18,893 nt of DNA from an uncultured Candidatus Saccharibacteria bacterium (GCA_937958235.1 CALFGG010000074.1:1-18893); one strand, 5' to 3'. Positions 1 through 7,210 are shown, counted from the stretch's first letter. Program-made: numbers and translations. The notes: generated from the sequence alone by a model not told the origin.

Positions 1-438
1 GTCCACTGTGATTAATTTCTCTTTTTTAACTGCGCCTTGGGCGATTTTTGTATAAATTTGATAGGCTAAAAAGAGATTTTCAAGGCCAAGGCTATTATTC
101 TGCGAGAAATCATTATTTCTGGCAATAATTTCTTGGTTATTTAAATCATAGATCAGTATGCTACTATTTTTCTTACTAACCTGAGATGATAGCCAGCGAT
201 CAAGTGTTGGCTGAAGGTTAATTTTTTTAAATTGTTTTGTCTCCTGCATGGTTTGCTCGGGCTTTGTTGTCTGCTCGTTAAGATATTTCATGAGATAAAC
301 AATGCCAAAGGAGAGTGAAATGACGCCAATGGTGGTAAAAATAATAATGAAGAGGATTTTTCCGAATTTTGGCATACTGCGCTTTGATAATTCATTTGGA
401 GTGAAATTATTTTCTGGATTTAAGTTATATGGTGGCAT
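1..438 (-). CDS. Membrane-anchored serine hydrolase / class A beta-lactamase-fold protein, partial, with degenerate active site
   Basis: The reading frame starts at ATG 438 and runs off the left edge after 146 codons. An AAGGA ribosome site lies 5 nt before the start. Residues 1-25 are polar, and about 26-50 form one membrane segment (ILFIIIFTTIGVISL), so the rest should lie outside the cell. Residues about 90-146 follow the start of the beta-lactamase2 / penicillin-binding fold: ILIYDLNNQEIIA, then a helix ending LFLAYQIY, then a KI..G.. stretch. In this family the helix begins S-x-x-K-L-F-x-A-Y. Here the aligned residues are GLENLFLAY, so the catalytic Ser and Lys appear as Gly and Asn. It lies 32 nt behind capA on the same strand and is probably co-transcribed. 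The fold is inferred from pattern only and the C-terminal motifs are outside the window. Confidence 0.6.
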   Translation of the reverse strand, partial: MPPYNLNPENNFTPNELSKRSMPKFGKILFIIIFTTIGVISLSFGIVYLMKYLNEQTTKPEQTMQETKQFKKINLQPTLDRWLSSQVSKKNSSILIYDLNNQEIIARNNDFSQNNSLGLENLFLAYQIYTKIAQGAVKKEKLITVD

Positions 439-470
439 AATATTCCTTTTTTATATAATAATTTTAGTAA

Positions 471-2048
471 TTAATTTCCTTTTGGCGAGGCGAAGATGAG
501 GCGGGCGAGGAAGGTTTGAGCTTCGTTTGAATCGAGTAGGCGAGGTCTAAAAGTTTGATCATAATTGGTTGGTGAAATACGTGTCTGAAGAAGTTTATTA
601 TGGTCAAAATAATGGGTGAGGATGAGACTACGAGTGGTGTCTGGCCAATAGATTTGATCAAAGAATAAATTGCCGAGTCCGTAATAGATTGGTTTATTTT
701 GGTAGAGCTCGTAGGTCTGTGGTTGGTGAGCGGAGGTACCAACCACTAGATCGGCGCCAAGATCGATGAGATGGCGGAAGAACTCTTTTTGATTTTGAAT
801 TGGTTGGTCACAGGTTGGAAAAGCAACTGGCTGGTCAGGATAGGCATAACATTCAAAGAATTGAATATTAACAATTGTGAATTTGTTTTCTGCTTTGGCG
901 GAGGCGAGGTCTGCTTTAAATTGTTCTTCAGAGTAGGGATTGGCTCCTGGTGAAGTTTCGGTGGCGAGCTGGCCGTTAGTGACGCTACTAGTCGAATGAT
1001 TATAAGCAAGTAAGCGAATGGAGGAGTTAAGATCGAGGGGCTGTTTGGCTTGTTCAAGATTTGCTCCACCGCCAACCGTTTTAAGACCGAGCTCCCGATA
1101 TTTGGCGAGAGTCTTTAAATTATTATCGGAGCCTGTGTCATTATTATGGTTACCGGTCAATTCTACGATATCTGTACCAATAGCAGTGATTGTATCAAGG
1201 CTACGCCAATCGGCACAGAGAGTCATGGTTTGATAACCGCCTTGGCAGCCTTCCTTAAAACTAATTTCATTGCTGATATGAGTGAAGGTTTTGGATTTAA
1301 GAAAATCTGCAATGTATTCTGCAAAGAATCCACCATTATTTTCTTGATTAAGCTTATAGGTGAGACGACGAGTAAGGGCAGTGACTCCAGTCTCTGCGAA
1401 TGAAACGATCTTTTTCGGTTGGTTTTTGGAAAAAAGTGGGGAAAGTAAATCATGAATTACTTGGATTTTAGTATGATTTGTGGTGGAAGAGGAGTCGGTA
1501 CTCGTTATATGTAGAAGAGTAAAACGGGCGCCGGACTGTTGAGTGTCAAAGTAGTACTGATTTTCATAGCTAAGGAGCTTAGTGCTCGTATTAAGCTGAT
1601 CGGGTGAGACTAGTCGGATTTGATTTTGTGAGAGAAAGGTTGAGTCGTTAAGTTGATCGGCAGTTATGTTTTGAAGTGGGTTATAAAAATCTGTGACCGG
1701 CAATTCAATTTTGGCAACGAGGTCGGAATTTGTACTGGTTGATAAATTATAGGTTTGACTGTCCTGGATCTTGAAATCAGAAAAATCTAATTGATTAGCT
1801 AGGTGTTCACAGAGAGTATTGGCGCTCAAGAAATTCAAATTTAATTGTGATAAGCAGGTTTTTTGATCAAGTCGATAAGAGGAATACTTGGGGTGGAGAT
1901 TTTTTAAAACGGCGATTGTGGCAAGTAGGATAAAGAGAAAGCCAAACGGTAATGCTATGAAGGGAGTGCGGTAGCGAGTCTTAGTGTTTTTTGTTTGTTT
2001 AAAATGCCGAGTTTTTATTTTTGAGTAAGGTGAACTGCCTAAAGCCAT
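471..2048 (-). CDS. CapA family (PGA_cap) metallophosphoesterase-like protein, long N-terminal form
   Basis: The product has 525 residues. Residues 31-48 form a signal anchor, so the protein probably faces outward. Residues 55-210 are an extra N-terminal domain absent from short CapA proteins. The CapA domain follows: GVTALTRR (221-228), HISNE (257-261), DIVELTGNHNNDTG (293-306), the LGADLVVGTSAHQPQ region (430-444) and YYGLGNLFF (455-463). The GVTAL-R and VELTGNH signatures mark the subfamily with long N-termini. CapA proteins are linked to poly-gamma-glutamate capsule formation or anchoring, but most members have no proven substrate and no pgsB or pgsC is visible here. One oddity is GTSAHQPQ where many homologues have G-H-H-P-H. 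The ATG at 2048 has only a weak GGATGA upstream. Family assignment is firm; function is open. Confidence 0.85.
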   Translation of the reverse strand: MALGSSPYSKIKTRHFKQTKNTKTRYRTPFIALPFGFLFILLATIAVLKNLHPKYSSYRLDQKTCLSQLNLNFLSANTLCEHLANQLDFSDFKIQDSQTYNLSTSTNSDLVAKIELPVTDFYNPLQNITADQLNDSTFLSQNQIRLVSPDQLNTSTKLLSYENQYYFDTQQSGARFTLLHITSTDSSSTTNHTKIQVIHDLLSPLFSKNQPKKIVSFAETGVTALTRRLTYKLNQENNGGFFAEYIADFLKSKTFTHISNEISFKEGCQGGYQTMTLCADWRSLDTITAIGTDIVELTGNHNNDTGSDNNLKTLAKYRELGLKTVGGGANLEQAKQPLDLNSSIRLLAYNHSTSSVTNGQLATETSPGANPYSEEQFKADLASAKAENKFTIVNIQFFECYAYPDQPVAFPTCDQPIQNQKEFFRHLIDLGADLVVGTSAHQPQTYELYQNKPIYYGLGNLFFDQIYWPDTTRSLILTHYFDHNKLLQTRISPTNYDQTFRPRLLDSNEAQTFLARLIFASPKGN

Positions 2049-2085
2049 GATTAATCATCCAATTAAACATTTAATGGTTATTTTT

Positions 2086-2094
2086 ATTTTAACA
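2086..2094 (-). promoter_or_regulatory. Extended -10 promoter for capA
   Basis: On the minus strand this reads TGT-TAAAAT, an extended -10 element. It would start transcription near 2079, about 30 nt before the capA ATG. The same bases on the plus strand hold the -35 box of the GH97 gene. A near-palindrome AAACAT-TTA-ATGGTT lies at 2065-2079, over the expected start point. Confidence 0.5.
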
Positions 2095-2116
2095 TAAGTT
2101 TAAGTTGAGGTATAAT
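2089..2116 (+). promoter_or_regulatory. GH97 promoter, predicted leaderless
   Basis: TTAACA (2089-2094), a 16-nt spacer, then perfect TATAAT (2111-2116). Only 6 nt (TTAAGC) separate the -10 box from ATG 2123, so the transcript should begin at or beside the start codon. A GAGG at 2107-2110 lies upstream of the -10 and would not be in the mRNA. Confidence 0.65.
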
Positions 2117-2122
2117 TTAAGC

Positions 2123-4093
2123 ATGAGTTTTAAGATTAAACTCTTTAGTAAAAAACCTAAAGAAAAACAGTTTGAAATAGAATCGCCAGATAAAAATATA
2201 AAATGTCGTGTCAGGTTGCGCGATGGGCGAGTTTATTATGAAGTGAAAAAAAATGAGGACTTATTGATCCGGGAGTCTCGTTTGGGTTTTAAATTATATG
2301 GTGAAGATGATTTGGGTCAAAATTTGGCGCTGGTACGAACTCAGAAGAAGAGCGAAAATGAAGTTTGGTCACCAATCGTGGGGGAGGAAAAACAAATTCA
2401 TAACCAGTATAATGAAACGGTTTTTTATTTAACAGAGACAACGGAAAAACAAAGGCTTTTTTCGGTGCGATTCCGCGTGTTTAACGATGGCGTGGCGTTC
2501 CGTTATGAAATTCCACCACAACCGAGTTTTCAACGAATTATTGTCGTGGATGAGCTAACCGAGTTTAATCTTGATTTGAATGGTCAGGCTTGGCGAATTC
2601 CAGCTTATCAGGCTACAAAATATGAGTTAAATTACGAAAAATGGCCGGTTTATGAACTAAGGGATGCCGTACATACGCCGCTCACAGTGGAAACTAATAG
2701 TAATAAATATTTATCGATTCATGAGGCGGCACTATATAATTACGGCTCCATGACTCTAAAGTTAAATGCTGATAGGCGGTTGCAGGCAGATATTACACCC
2801 CTGTCTGATGGGAATAAGGCTTACCTTAATCTTCCCTTTGATTCCCCTTGGAGAGTGATTATGATTGCTGATTCGGCCATTGAGTTAACGGTGAATCGAA
2901 TGATTTTAAATTTGAATACTCCACCAAAAGAAGACTTTAGCTGGGTAAAGCCCCTAAAGTTTTTAGGGATTTGGTGGGCAATGTATGTAGGTGAATGGAC
3001 GTGGGCTGAGGGTAAAAAACATGGTGCCTCTACGGAGCATGCGAAACAATATCTTGATTGGTGTTTGAAATTAGGAATTTCGGGGTTATTGATTGAGGGG
3101 TGGAACAATGGCTGGAGCGGCGAGTGGTCAATGAATGGTAAATTTACGGATTATCTTCATCCGGTAGCAGACTTTAATATGGAAGAAGTGTCAGAGAAAG
3201 CGCGCGAGTGTAATATTGACTTAATTGCGCAGCATGAGACGGTTGGTCAAATCGATAATTATGAAAGACAACTTGAAAGTGCATTCTCTTATCTTGTGAG
3301 TAATGGTATTCACTACGTAAAAACGGGCTACACTGGATCAAAAATGCTGATTGCTGGTAAGCAGGAATTTCATCACTCTCAGGTTGGAGTTTTGCATTAT
3401 CAGAAAACAGTAGAGTTGGCAGCAAGATACCAAATTATGTTAAATATTCACGAGCCGATTAAGGGGACTGGGATTGAGCGAACTTACCCCAATATTTTGA
3501 CGCGAGAGGGGGCAAAGGGGCAAGAGTATGAGGGTGGAAAGATTCGTTTAAATCATGCGACGATTCTTCCCTTTACGCGGATGCTCTGTGGGGCTTTTGA
3601 TTATACCCCAGGAATTTTTGACTTAAGAAATCCAGCAAAACGTGTTTATACTACTTTGGCGCGACAACTTGCGTATTACGTGGTGTTCTATTCAGGAATG
3701 CAAATGTTGGCTGACCGCCCAGAAATATATGAAGAACAACCAGTAATTTTTGAATTTTTACAAAAGGTGCCAGTATCTTGGCAAACAACTATTCCATTAC
3801 TGGGTAAGATTGGTGAATATTATGCAGTTGCTAGACGGGACTTTCTGTCGCCTGATTGGTATGTCGCAGGAGTTACGAACGAAGAATCTAGACGAATGAA
3901 TCTAAACATGGAGTTTTTGGAAGAAGGAGTAAAATATACCGCTTACATATATCGTGACGGGGCAGCAAGTGACTATCGTGAAAATCCCTTAGAAATTGAG
4001 GTTGAGAAAAGAATCGTGGAGAGAGGTGATTTTCTAGATATCTGGTTGGCTGCGGGTGGCGGTTTTGCAGTGAGGCTAGTAAAAGGCTATTAA
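2123..4093 (+). CDS. Glycoside hydrolase family 97 alpha-glucosidase, cytoplasmic
   Basis: The product has 656 residues from ATG 2123. An upstream TTG in frame at 2105 is rejected because it lies before the -10 box. An N-terminal beta-sandwich is followed by a TIM barrel and a C-terminal beta domain. GH97 landmarks are HEAALYNYGSM (200-210), AQHETVG (369-375), YVKTGYTG (398-405), NIHEPIKGTG (441-450), RTYPNILTREGAKGQEY (453-469) and DYTPGIF (493-499). Family enzymes are calcium-dependent. Retaining alpha-galactosidases have an Asp nucleophile where this protein has Gly402 in VKTGY, and the NxHE glutamate (Glu444) matches the base of SusB-type inverting alpha-glucosidases; an inverting alpha-glucosidase is therefore inferred. 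The first 20 residues are charged with no hydrophobic segment, so no export signal is visible, whereas GH97 enzymes of Bacteroidota are usually exported. It stands alone between a divergent promoter and a terminator, and could have been acquired by transfer. Confidence 0.9.
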   Translation: MSFKIKLFSKKPKEKQFEIESPDKNIKCRVRLRDGRVYYEVKKNEDLLIRESRLGFKLYGEDDLGQNLALVRTQKKSENEVWSPIVGEEKQIHNQYNETVFYLTETTEKQRLFSVRFRVFNDGVAFRYEIPPQPSFQRIIVVDELTEFNLDLNGQAWRIPAYQATKYELNYEKWPVYELRDAVHTPLTVETNSNKYLSIHEAALYNYGSMTLKLNADRRLQADITPLSDGNKAYLNLPFDSPWRVIMIADSAIELTVNRMILNLNTPPKEDFSWVKPLKFLGIWWAMYVGEWTWAEGKKHGASTEHAKQYLDWCLKLGISGLLIEGWNNGWSGEWSMNGKFTDYLHPVADFNMEEVSEKARECNIDLIAQHETVGQIDNYERQLESAFSYLVSNGIHYVKTGYTGSKMLIAGKQEFHHSQVGVLHYQKTVELAARYQIMLNIHEPIKGTGIERTYPNILTREGAKGQEYEGGKIRLNHATILPFTRMLCGAFDYTPGIFDLRNPAKRVYTTLARQLAYYVVFYSGMQMLADRPEIYEEQPVIFEFLQKVPVSWQTTIPLLGKIGEYYAVARRDFLSPDWYVAGVTNEESRRMNLNMEFLEEGVKYTAYIYRDGAASDYRENPLEIEVEKRIVERGDFLDIWLAAGGGFAVRLVKGY

Positions 4094-4098
4094 TAAAA

Positions 4099-4138
4099 AA
4101 ATCCCTAACTCTTAAAGCTAGGGATTATTTTATTTTTT
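4099..4138. terminator. Bidirectional intrinsic terminator between GH97 and sortase
   Basis: Stem AATCCCTA (4100-4107) pairs with TAGGGATT (4119-4126). An A-run precedes and a T-rich tract follows, so it can stop both convergent transcripts. Confidence 0.85.
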
Positions 4139-4628
4139 ATTTTTCAAGTTCAGCGGTGAGAATAAGTCTTTCGGTGTAATCATTTTCGGCAATTTTCTCA
4201 CCATAGCAAGTCATAAGAGTGAGAGTGGGGGTGGCTTTTGGTTCAAGGACTTTGGACATACTAATGCTGTCTTTGGCTTGAATGTAGAGATTGGTGATTT
4301 TGTAAGTGTGATTATCAAGTTTGATTTGATCATTGAGTTTTAGGTTATGGAGACTGCCAAAGATCGTGGATGAATGACCGATGATAAAAGTGTTATTTTC
4401 AGCTGCGTAATAGAGTCCAGCGATTTGGTCGGGAGCGGTGAGTGTGTAGTCGTTATTTAATTGTAAAACTTTAATGGCTGATTTGAGGCTGATTTTGGGT
4501 GCTTCCAGAATGAGATTTGAGTTTGCTTCGACATTGTGTGGCTGCAGGCCAAAATAGCCAAAGGCGGCAAATAGAAAAAGATAGATGCCGATAAAAATTT
4601 TATGTGAATAATGCTTCTTGAAACGCAT
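4137..4628 (-). CDS. Sortase (small class D/E-like)
   Basis: The product has 163 residues from ATG 4628, chosen because GGGAG lies just upstream at ideal distance; a TTG 15 nt earlier lacks that support. Residues 9-28 form a signal anchor. The catalytic triad of sortases is visible: His85 in IIGHSS, Cys141 in TLMTC, and Arg154 in YTERLIL. SLHNLKLNDQI (92-102) is the usual L-x-x-GD-x-I strand. Sortases cleave a C-terminal sorting motif and join the protein to the cell wall or to pilin subunits. No protein in this window has a recognisable LPxTG-like tail, so its substrates must be encoded elsewhere. It has its own promoter and a shared 3' terminator, so it is probably monocistronic. The subclass is uncertain. 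Confidence 0.88.
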   Translation of the reverse strand: MRFKKHYSHKIFIGIYLFLFAAFGYFGLQPHNVEANSNLILEAPKISLKSAIKVLQLNNDYTLTAPDQIAGLYYAAENNTFIIGHSSTIFGSLHNLKLNDQIKLDNHTYKITNLYIQAKDSISMSKVLEPKATPTLTLMTCYGEKIAENDYTERLILTAELEK

Positions 4629-4656
4629 TTTTTCTCCCAACAACCTTAATAGTTTG

Positions 4657-4665
4657 ATTATAACA
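4657..4665 (-). promoter_or_regulatory. Extended -10 promoter for sortase gene
   Basis: The minus strand reads TGT-TATAAT. Predicted start is near 4650, giving a leader of about 22 nt that contains the GGGAG ribosome site. No convincing -35 box is seen. Confidence 0.6.
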
Positions 4666-4717
4666 TAAGCTGGATGAAATTATGAATAGTAAATGAAGAC
4701 TGGATGAATAAAAGTAG

Positions 4718-4745
4718 AAAAAACGCCCCTTGCGGAGCGTTTTTT
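4718..4745 (-). terminator. Intrinsic terminator of the secreted-protein gene
   Basis: On the minus strand ACGCTCC-GCAA-GGGGCGT is followed by a run of T. The GCAA loop is a GNRA tetraloop, and the one imperfect position is a T.G pair on the minus strand but a C.A mismatch on the plus strand. It therefore works best for the minus-strand gene ending at 4757. Confidence 0.85.
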
Positions 4746-4756
4746 GAGTAAGTATG

Positions 4757-5437
4757 TTAGTCCTGATATCTTTCGTAACTAAAATTACGATAGTAGTCAC
4801 GATAAATAGATGGATCGTCGCCCATAGGGTCTCTGATTAGAGCCTCCATGAGTTGATGTAAGACGTTAAACTCAGCTACATAAAGGTATTCATCGTAACC
4901 TTCGATCTTGATACGACTACCCCAGTTATCAGGCATCTTAAATGACCTCTTGTATTTTTTATGAGGATTTCCGCCTGGCCTCACGCCAATGATGGTGATG
5001 GCAATTGGATTTTCTTCACCGATGAAGTCTTTGTCGTCAGCAAAGGAGATAACGACGGATTGAATACCTGGTTCCTTTGGTTTTAAGGTCTTACGTGCAA
5101 GCCTTAGGCAATGAGCTTCCTTATCAACAAAGATGGCGTAGTCCGGATCATAGGCGACAAACTGTCCCAAAAAATCTGTGATCGCGAGAGTACTTGGCCT
5201 GATGAAGGTAGTAACATCGTATTCGATGCTGGTCGGAGATAAAGTGACCTTCTGCTCCTTCTTCGTTGAGACAATCTCCACCTTTGATTCTGGTTTGAGA
5301 TCATATGGTGGCGGTGGCACTAGGGCCTCGACAGTCTCTTCGGCTGACGAAGCTTGTTTGCTGCCGGCAAAACAGTTAATTGGGGTAACAAAAATACAAA
5401 AACTGGTCAATAAAGTTGCTAAAAAATACTTTTTCAT
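4757..5437 (-). CDS. Secreted protein of unknown function
   Basis: The product has 226 residues from ATG 5437. The start is set by a perfect AAAGGAGG at about 5446-5453, 7 nt upstream; an earlier in-frame codon at 5467 has no support. Residues 1-24 are a type I signal peptide (MKKYFLAT...CFA) with likely cleavage after Ala24. Residues 25-60 are polar and include a PPPP run. Residues about 62-152 have alternating beta-strand character (KVTLSPTSIEYDV, PIAITIIGV), suggestive of an Ig-like extracellular domain. The C-terminus (180-226) is rich in Tyr, Asp and Arg. No LPxTG-type sorting signal or C-terminal membrane segment is present despite the sortase next door, and no lipobox. It is not a family I recognise. 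It has its own promoter, a hairpin-bearing leader and a strong terminator. Confidence 0.8.
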   Translation of the reverse strand: MKKYFLATLLTSFCIFVTPINCFAGSKQASSAEETVEALVPPPPYDLKPESKVEIVSTKKEQKVTLSPTSIEYDVTTFIRPSTLAITDFLGQFVAYDPDYAIFVDKEAHCLRLARKTLKPKEPGIQSVVISFADDKDFIGEENPIAITIIGVRPGGNPHKKYKRSFKMPDNWGSRIKIEGYDEYLYVAEFNVLHQLMEALIRDPMGDDPSIYRDYYRNFSYERYQD

Positions 5438-5471
5438 ACTTTTTCCTCCTTTAAAGTACGAAGTCAATTAA

Positions 5472-5500
5472 CAAAAACTCAGAGATTCTTAGAGTTTTTG
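5472..5500 (-). promoter_or_regulatory. Terminator-like hairpin in the leader of the secreted-protein gene
   Basis: A perfect 9-bp inverted repeat, CAAAAACTC and GAGTTTTTG, encloses an 11-nt loop. On the minus strand it lies between the promoter (5518-5545) and the Shine-Dalgarno. The T5 in the downstream arm makes it terminator-like. It may end the upstream gene, attenuate this one, or both. Confidence 0.5.
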
Positions 5501-5517
5501 GAGTTACCTTTGCCGAT

Positions 5518-5545
5518 ATTATACAATAATTATATAAAATTACAA
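5518..5545 (-). promoter_or_regulatory. Promoter of the secreted-protein gene
   Basis: TTGTAA (5545-5540), a 16-nt spacer, then perfect TATAAT (5523-5518). The -35 box contains the stop codon of the upstream gene. The predicted leader is about 74 nt. Confidence 0.65.
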
Positions 5546-6001
5546 CTTATCGTATGGTTCGGTGATGGGAATCTGGATAGTAGTACCAAAACCGAGGCGG
5601 GATTTGACTTTGGCGCCAAGAATGGCGTACTGTTCTCGCTGTTCAACGGTGATAATGGTGGAGTCGTCTTTGATGGTAATGAAGTTTGAGATGGGTCTGA
5701 TATCAGCCAATGTATCTCCGGCAGTATTCATGGAAATAATGATATTTCCCTTCTGAGGAGTTTTGAGAACGTGGTTTAGATAAGAAACAATAATTTTAGT
5801 TAAGGCAAGGAAATTTTCTACCTGATGTTTTGGACGCAGTACGTCGAGGTCAAGAGTGTAGCCGGCGCGTTCAAGACGAATCACATATTCACGATAAATA
5901 GGGTCAATAACATCAGAAAGATACATAAACTTGCGCTCAAACACACTAGTGTGTACTTTGTTTAAGTCAAGGATTTTGAGAAAATCTTGATTCTCTTTCA
6001 T
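5540..6001 (-). CDS. Hypothetical protein resembling a degenerate histidine-kinase ATPase domain
   Basis: The product has 153 residues from ATG 6001. A longer reading frame upstream overlaps the YgjP gene and the promoter and is rejected. The segment LTKIIVSYLNHVLKTPQKG (67-85) followed by NIIISM resembles the N-box region of HATPase_c domains (usually NLLxNAxKxT). KSRLGFGTTIQIPI (133-146) resembles the terminal G2 region (SxxGxGTTFxxxLP). Between them the DxGxG (G1) box is missing. There is no H-box, receiver domain or membrane segment. It may be a decayed or non-ATP-binding derivative of a sensor kinase, but the resemblance is by pattern only. Transcription is predicted to start at the ATG itself. 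Confidence 0.7.
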   Translation of the reverse strand: MKENQDFLKILDLNKVHTSVFERKFMYLSDVIDPIYREYVIRLERAGYTLDLDVLRPKHQVENFLALTKIIVSYLNHVLKTPQKGNIIISMNTAGDTLADIRPISNFITIKDDSTIITVEQREQYAILGAKVKSRLGFGTTIQIPITEPYDKL

Positions 6002-6008
6002 AGGTTGT

Positions 6009-6017
6009 ATTATAACA
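6009..6017 (-). promoter_or_regulatory. Extended -10 promoter, predicted leaderless
   Basis: The minus strand reads TGT-TATAAT, then 7 nt (ACAACCT), then ATG 6001. No Shine-Dalgarno fits between. A leaderless mRNA is inferred. Confidence 0.65.
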
Positions 6018-6077
6018 TAGAATCTCTCAGTTAAATAGAAAAGAGGTTTTAGATGCGTCTCGATGCAGAGGTAAGGA

Positions 6078-6647
6078 TTAGACCCCTGGGCTGTGAGTAC
6101 TAAGTAATTCACGGTGGGCGCGATAGTTTGGATCGTGAGATTCAACTTCTGCCCAGAAGGCTTTTGAATGATCCGGGTGATTGATGTGTGCGAGCTCATG
6201 AATGATTACATAATCACGTTGAGCTTCAGGAACTTGCATAAGACCAATATTGAGTGAAATAGTGATAGTGGTCGGGGAAAAAATTGAAGTCTTACGGTGG
6301 GTGCAGGAACCCCAACGACTACTGGCGTGAGACAAGACGACTTTATCGTAATGGTATCCGAAACGTTTAGCAAGATACTCAAGACGATAAGGCAAGTACT
6401 CCTTGGCTTGTTTTGTGAGTAATTTCTTTTTGAGGTCACGCGCACGTTGGGTATTAGGGTCTTTAACTTTTAGTTTTTGGCGAATTTGATCACGCATCTT
6501 CTCTAGAGTTTTTTTGACGACTAAATCGGATGCAAAACTTGGGACTGTGGCCTGAAGACGACCAGAGGTGGAGATCGAAAAACTAACCGATCTTGAACGG
6601 GAATTCTTGCGAATAATAACTTCACCAAACTCTGGGTCATTAAACAT
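6078..6647 (-). CDS. YgjP-like zinc metallopeptidase-domain protein (M48 / SprT-like)
   Basis: The product has 189 residues. The family signature is complete: SRWGSC (110-115), ISLN (130-133), then HELAH (150-154) with zinc ligands His150 and His154 and catalytic Glu151, and the third ligand in DHSKAFW (His160), followed by DPNYRAHR. These proteins are small cytosolic zinc-fold enzymes whose substrates are mostly unknown. The start at 6647 is supported by GGAG at 6654-6657, 6 nt upstream. The gene follows the P-loop gene by 38 nt on the same strand and is probably in one transcript with it, being the one with an ordinary ribosome site because it is internal to the operon. Confidence 0.88.
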   Translation of the reverse strand: MFNDPEFGEVIIRKNSRSRSVSFSISTSGRLQATVPSFASDLVVKKTLEKMRDQIRQKLKVKDPNTQRARDLKKKLLTKQAKEYLPYRLEYLAKRFGYHYDKVVLSHASSRWGSCTHRKTSIFSPTTITISLNIGLMQVPEAQRDYVIIHELAHINHPDHSKAFWAEVESHDPNYRAHRELLSTHSPGV

Positions 6648-6685
6648 AAATGGCTCCGTAAAAAGAAAATGGATGGATTTTAATT

Positions 6686-7171
6686 CTAGGAAAGCTGAGA
6701 GAGGACGTGCGAAAGCTGTGTATCAAATGTATGCTTACCAGAGAGAATGATTGGCTTTTCAGTTTCGGCGGGAGCTTCCATGGCGCGAATACGAGAGTCG
6801 TATTCTTCTTTAGCGCGAGCAACGGAACGAAACTTAAGTTTAAGACGAGCCTTAATGGTATTAATGTCAGTTTGGATCCAAACAAGGGTGGGATTATAGC
6901 CACAGATTTTGAGAAGTTTGCGGACGGCATTGCGTTCGTTTTCAGTATCAAGGCCCCCTTCAATGATAATATTTTGTCCTGTTTTTGAAATTGCTTCCAG
7001 TACGACATGAATTTGTTTTTCGGTAAAGTCAGCTTCTTCACGTAAAGATTGTAGATTGTAATAAGGAGCTTTGAATCTCTGAGAAAATTTCTCACAAAAG
7101 GTAGTTTTTCCACTACATGGAGCACCGAAAACCAGAATTGCACGCGGTTTAGTCTTCTTTTTACTTTCCAT
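6686..7171 (-). CDS. P-loop NTPase, small kinase-like (AAA_33 type)
   Basis: The product has 161 residues. The Walker A motif is GAPCSGKT (16-23), directly after a beta strand (AILVF). NIIIEGG (about 68-74) resembles the strand carrying the second nucleotide-site motif, and VWIQTD with several Arg residues further on fits the lid region of zeta-toxin-like or polynucleotide-kinase-like small kinases. The substrate cannot be told from sequence. The start at 7171 is secure: the P-loop begins only 15 residues later and there is no other Met between. There is no Shine-Dalgarno; an extended -10 box ends 9 nt before the ATG. YgjP follows on the same transcript. No partner antitoxin gene is apparent. 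Confidence 0.8.
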   Translation of the reverse strand: MESKKKTKPRAILVFGAPCSGKTTFCEKFSQRFKAPYYNLQSLREEADFTEKQIHVVLEAISKTGQNIIIEGGLDTENERNAVRKLLKICGYNPTLVWIQTDINTIKARLKLKFRSVARAKEEYDSRIRAMEAPAETEKPIILSGKHTFDTQLSHVLSQLS

Positions 7172-7180
7172 ATTGTGTGT

Positions 7181-7189
7181 ATTATAGCA
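7181..7189 (-). promoter_or_regulatory. Extended -10 promoter, leaderless or nearly so
   Basis: The minus strand reads TGC-TATAAT, then 9 nt (ACACACAAT), then ATG 7171. The expected leader is 0-3 nt and no ribosome site is present. Confidence 0.65.
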
Positions 7190-7210
7190 TGAAGTAAGAG
7201 ATGGTACAAT

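Noticed and set aside
2105..2122. In-frame TTG start for GH97 at 2105
   Set aside because: It lies upstream of the TATAAT box at 2111-2116 and would not be in the transcript; ATG 2123 fits the promoter.
4629..4643. TTG start for the sortase at 4643
   Set aside because: ATG 4628 has GGGAG at proper distance; the TTG overlaps that ribosome site.
5438..5467. Earlier start for the secreted protein at 5467
   Set aside because: The perfect AAAGGAGG lies inside that extension and points to ATG 5437, which also gives a clean signal peptide.
6002..6199. N-terminal extension of the 5540-6001 gene up to 6199
   Set aside because: It would overlap the YgjP gene by 122 nt in another frame and span the promoter; ATG 6001 directly follows the -10 box.
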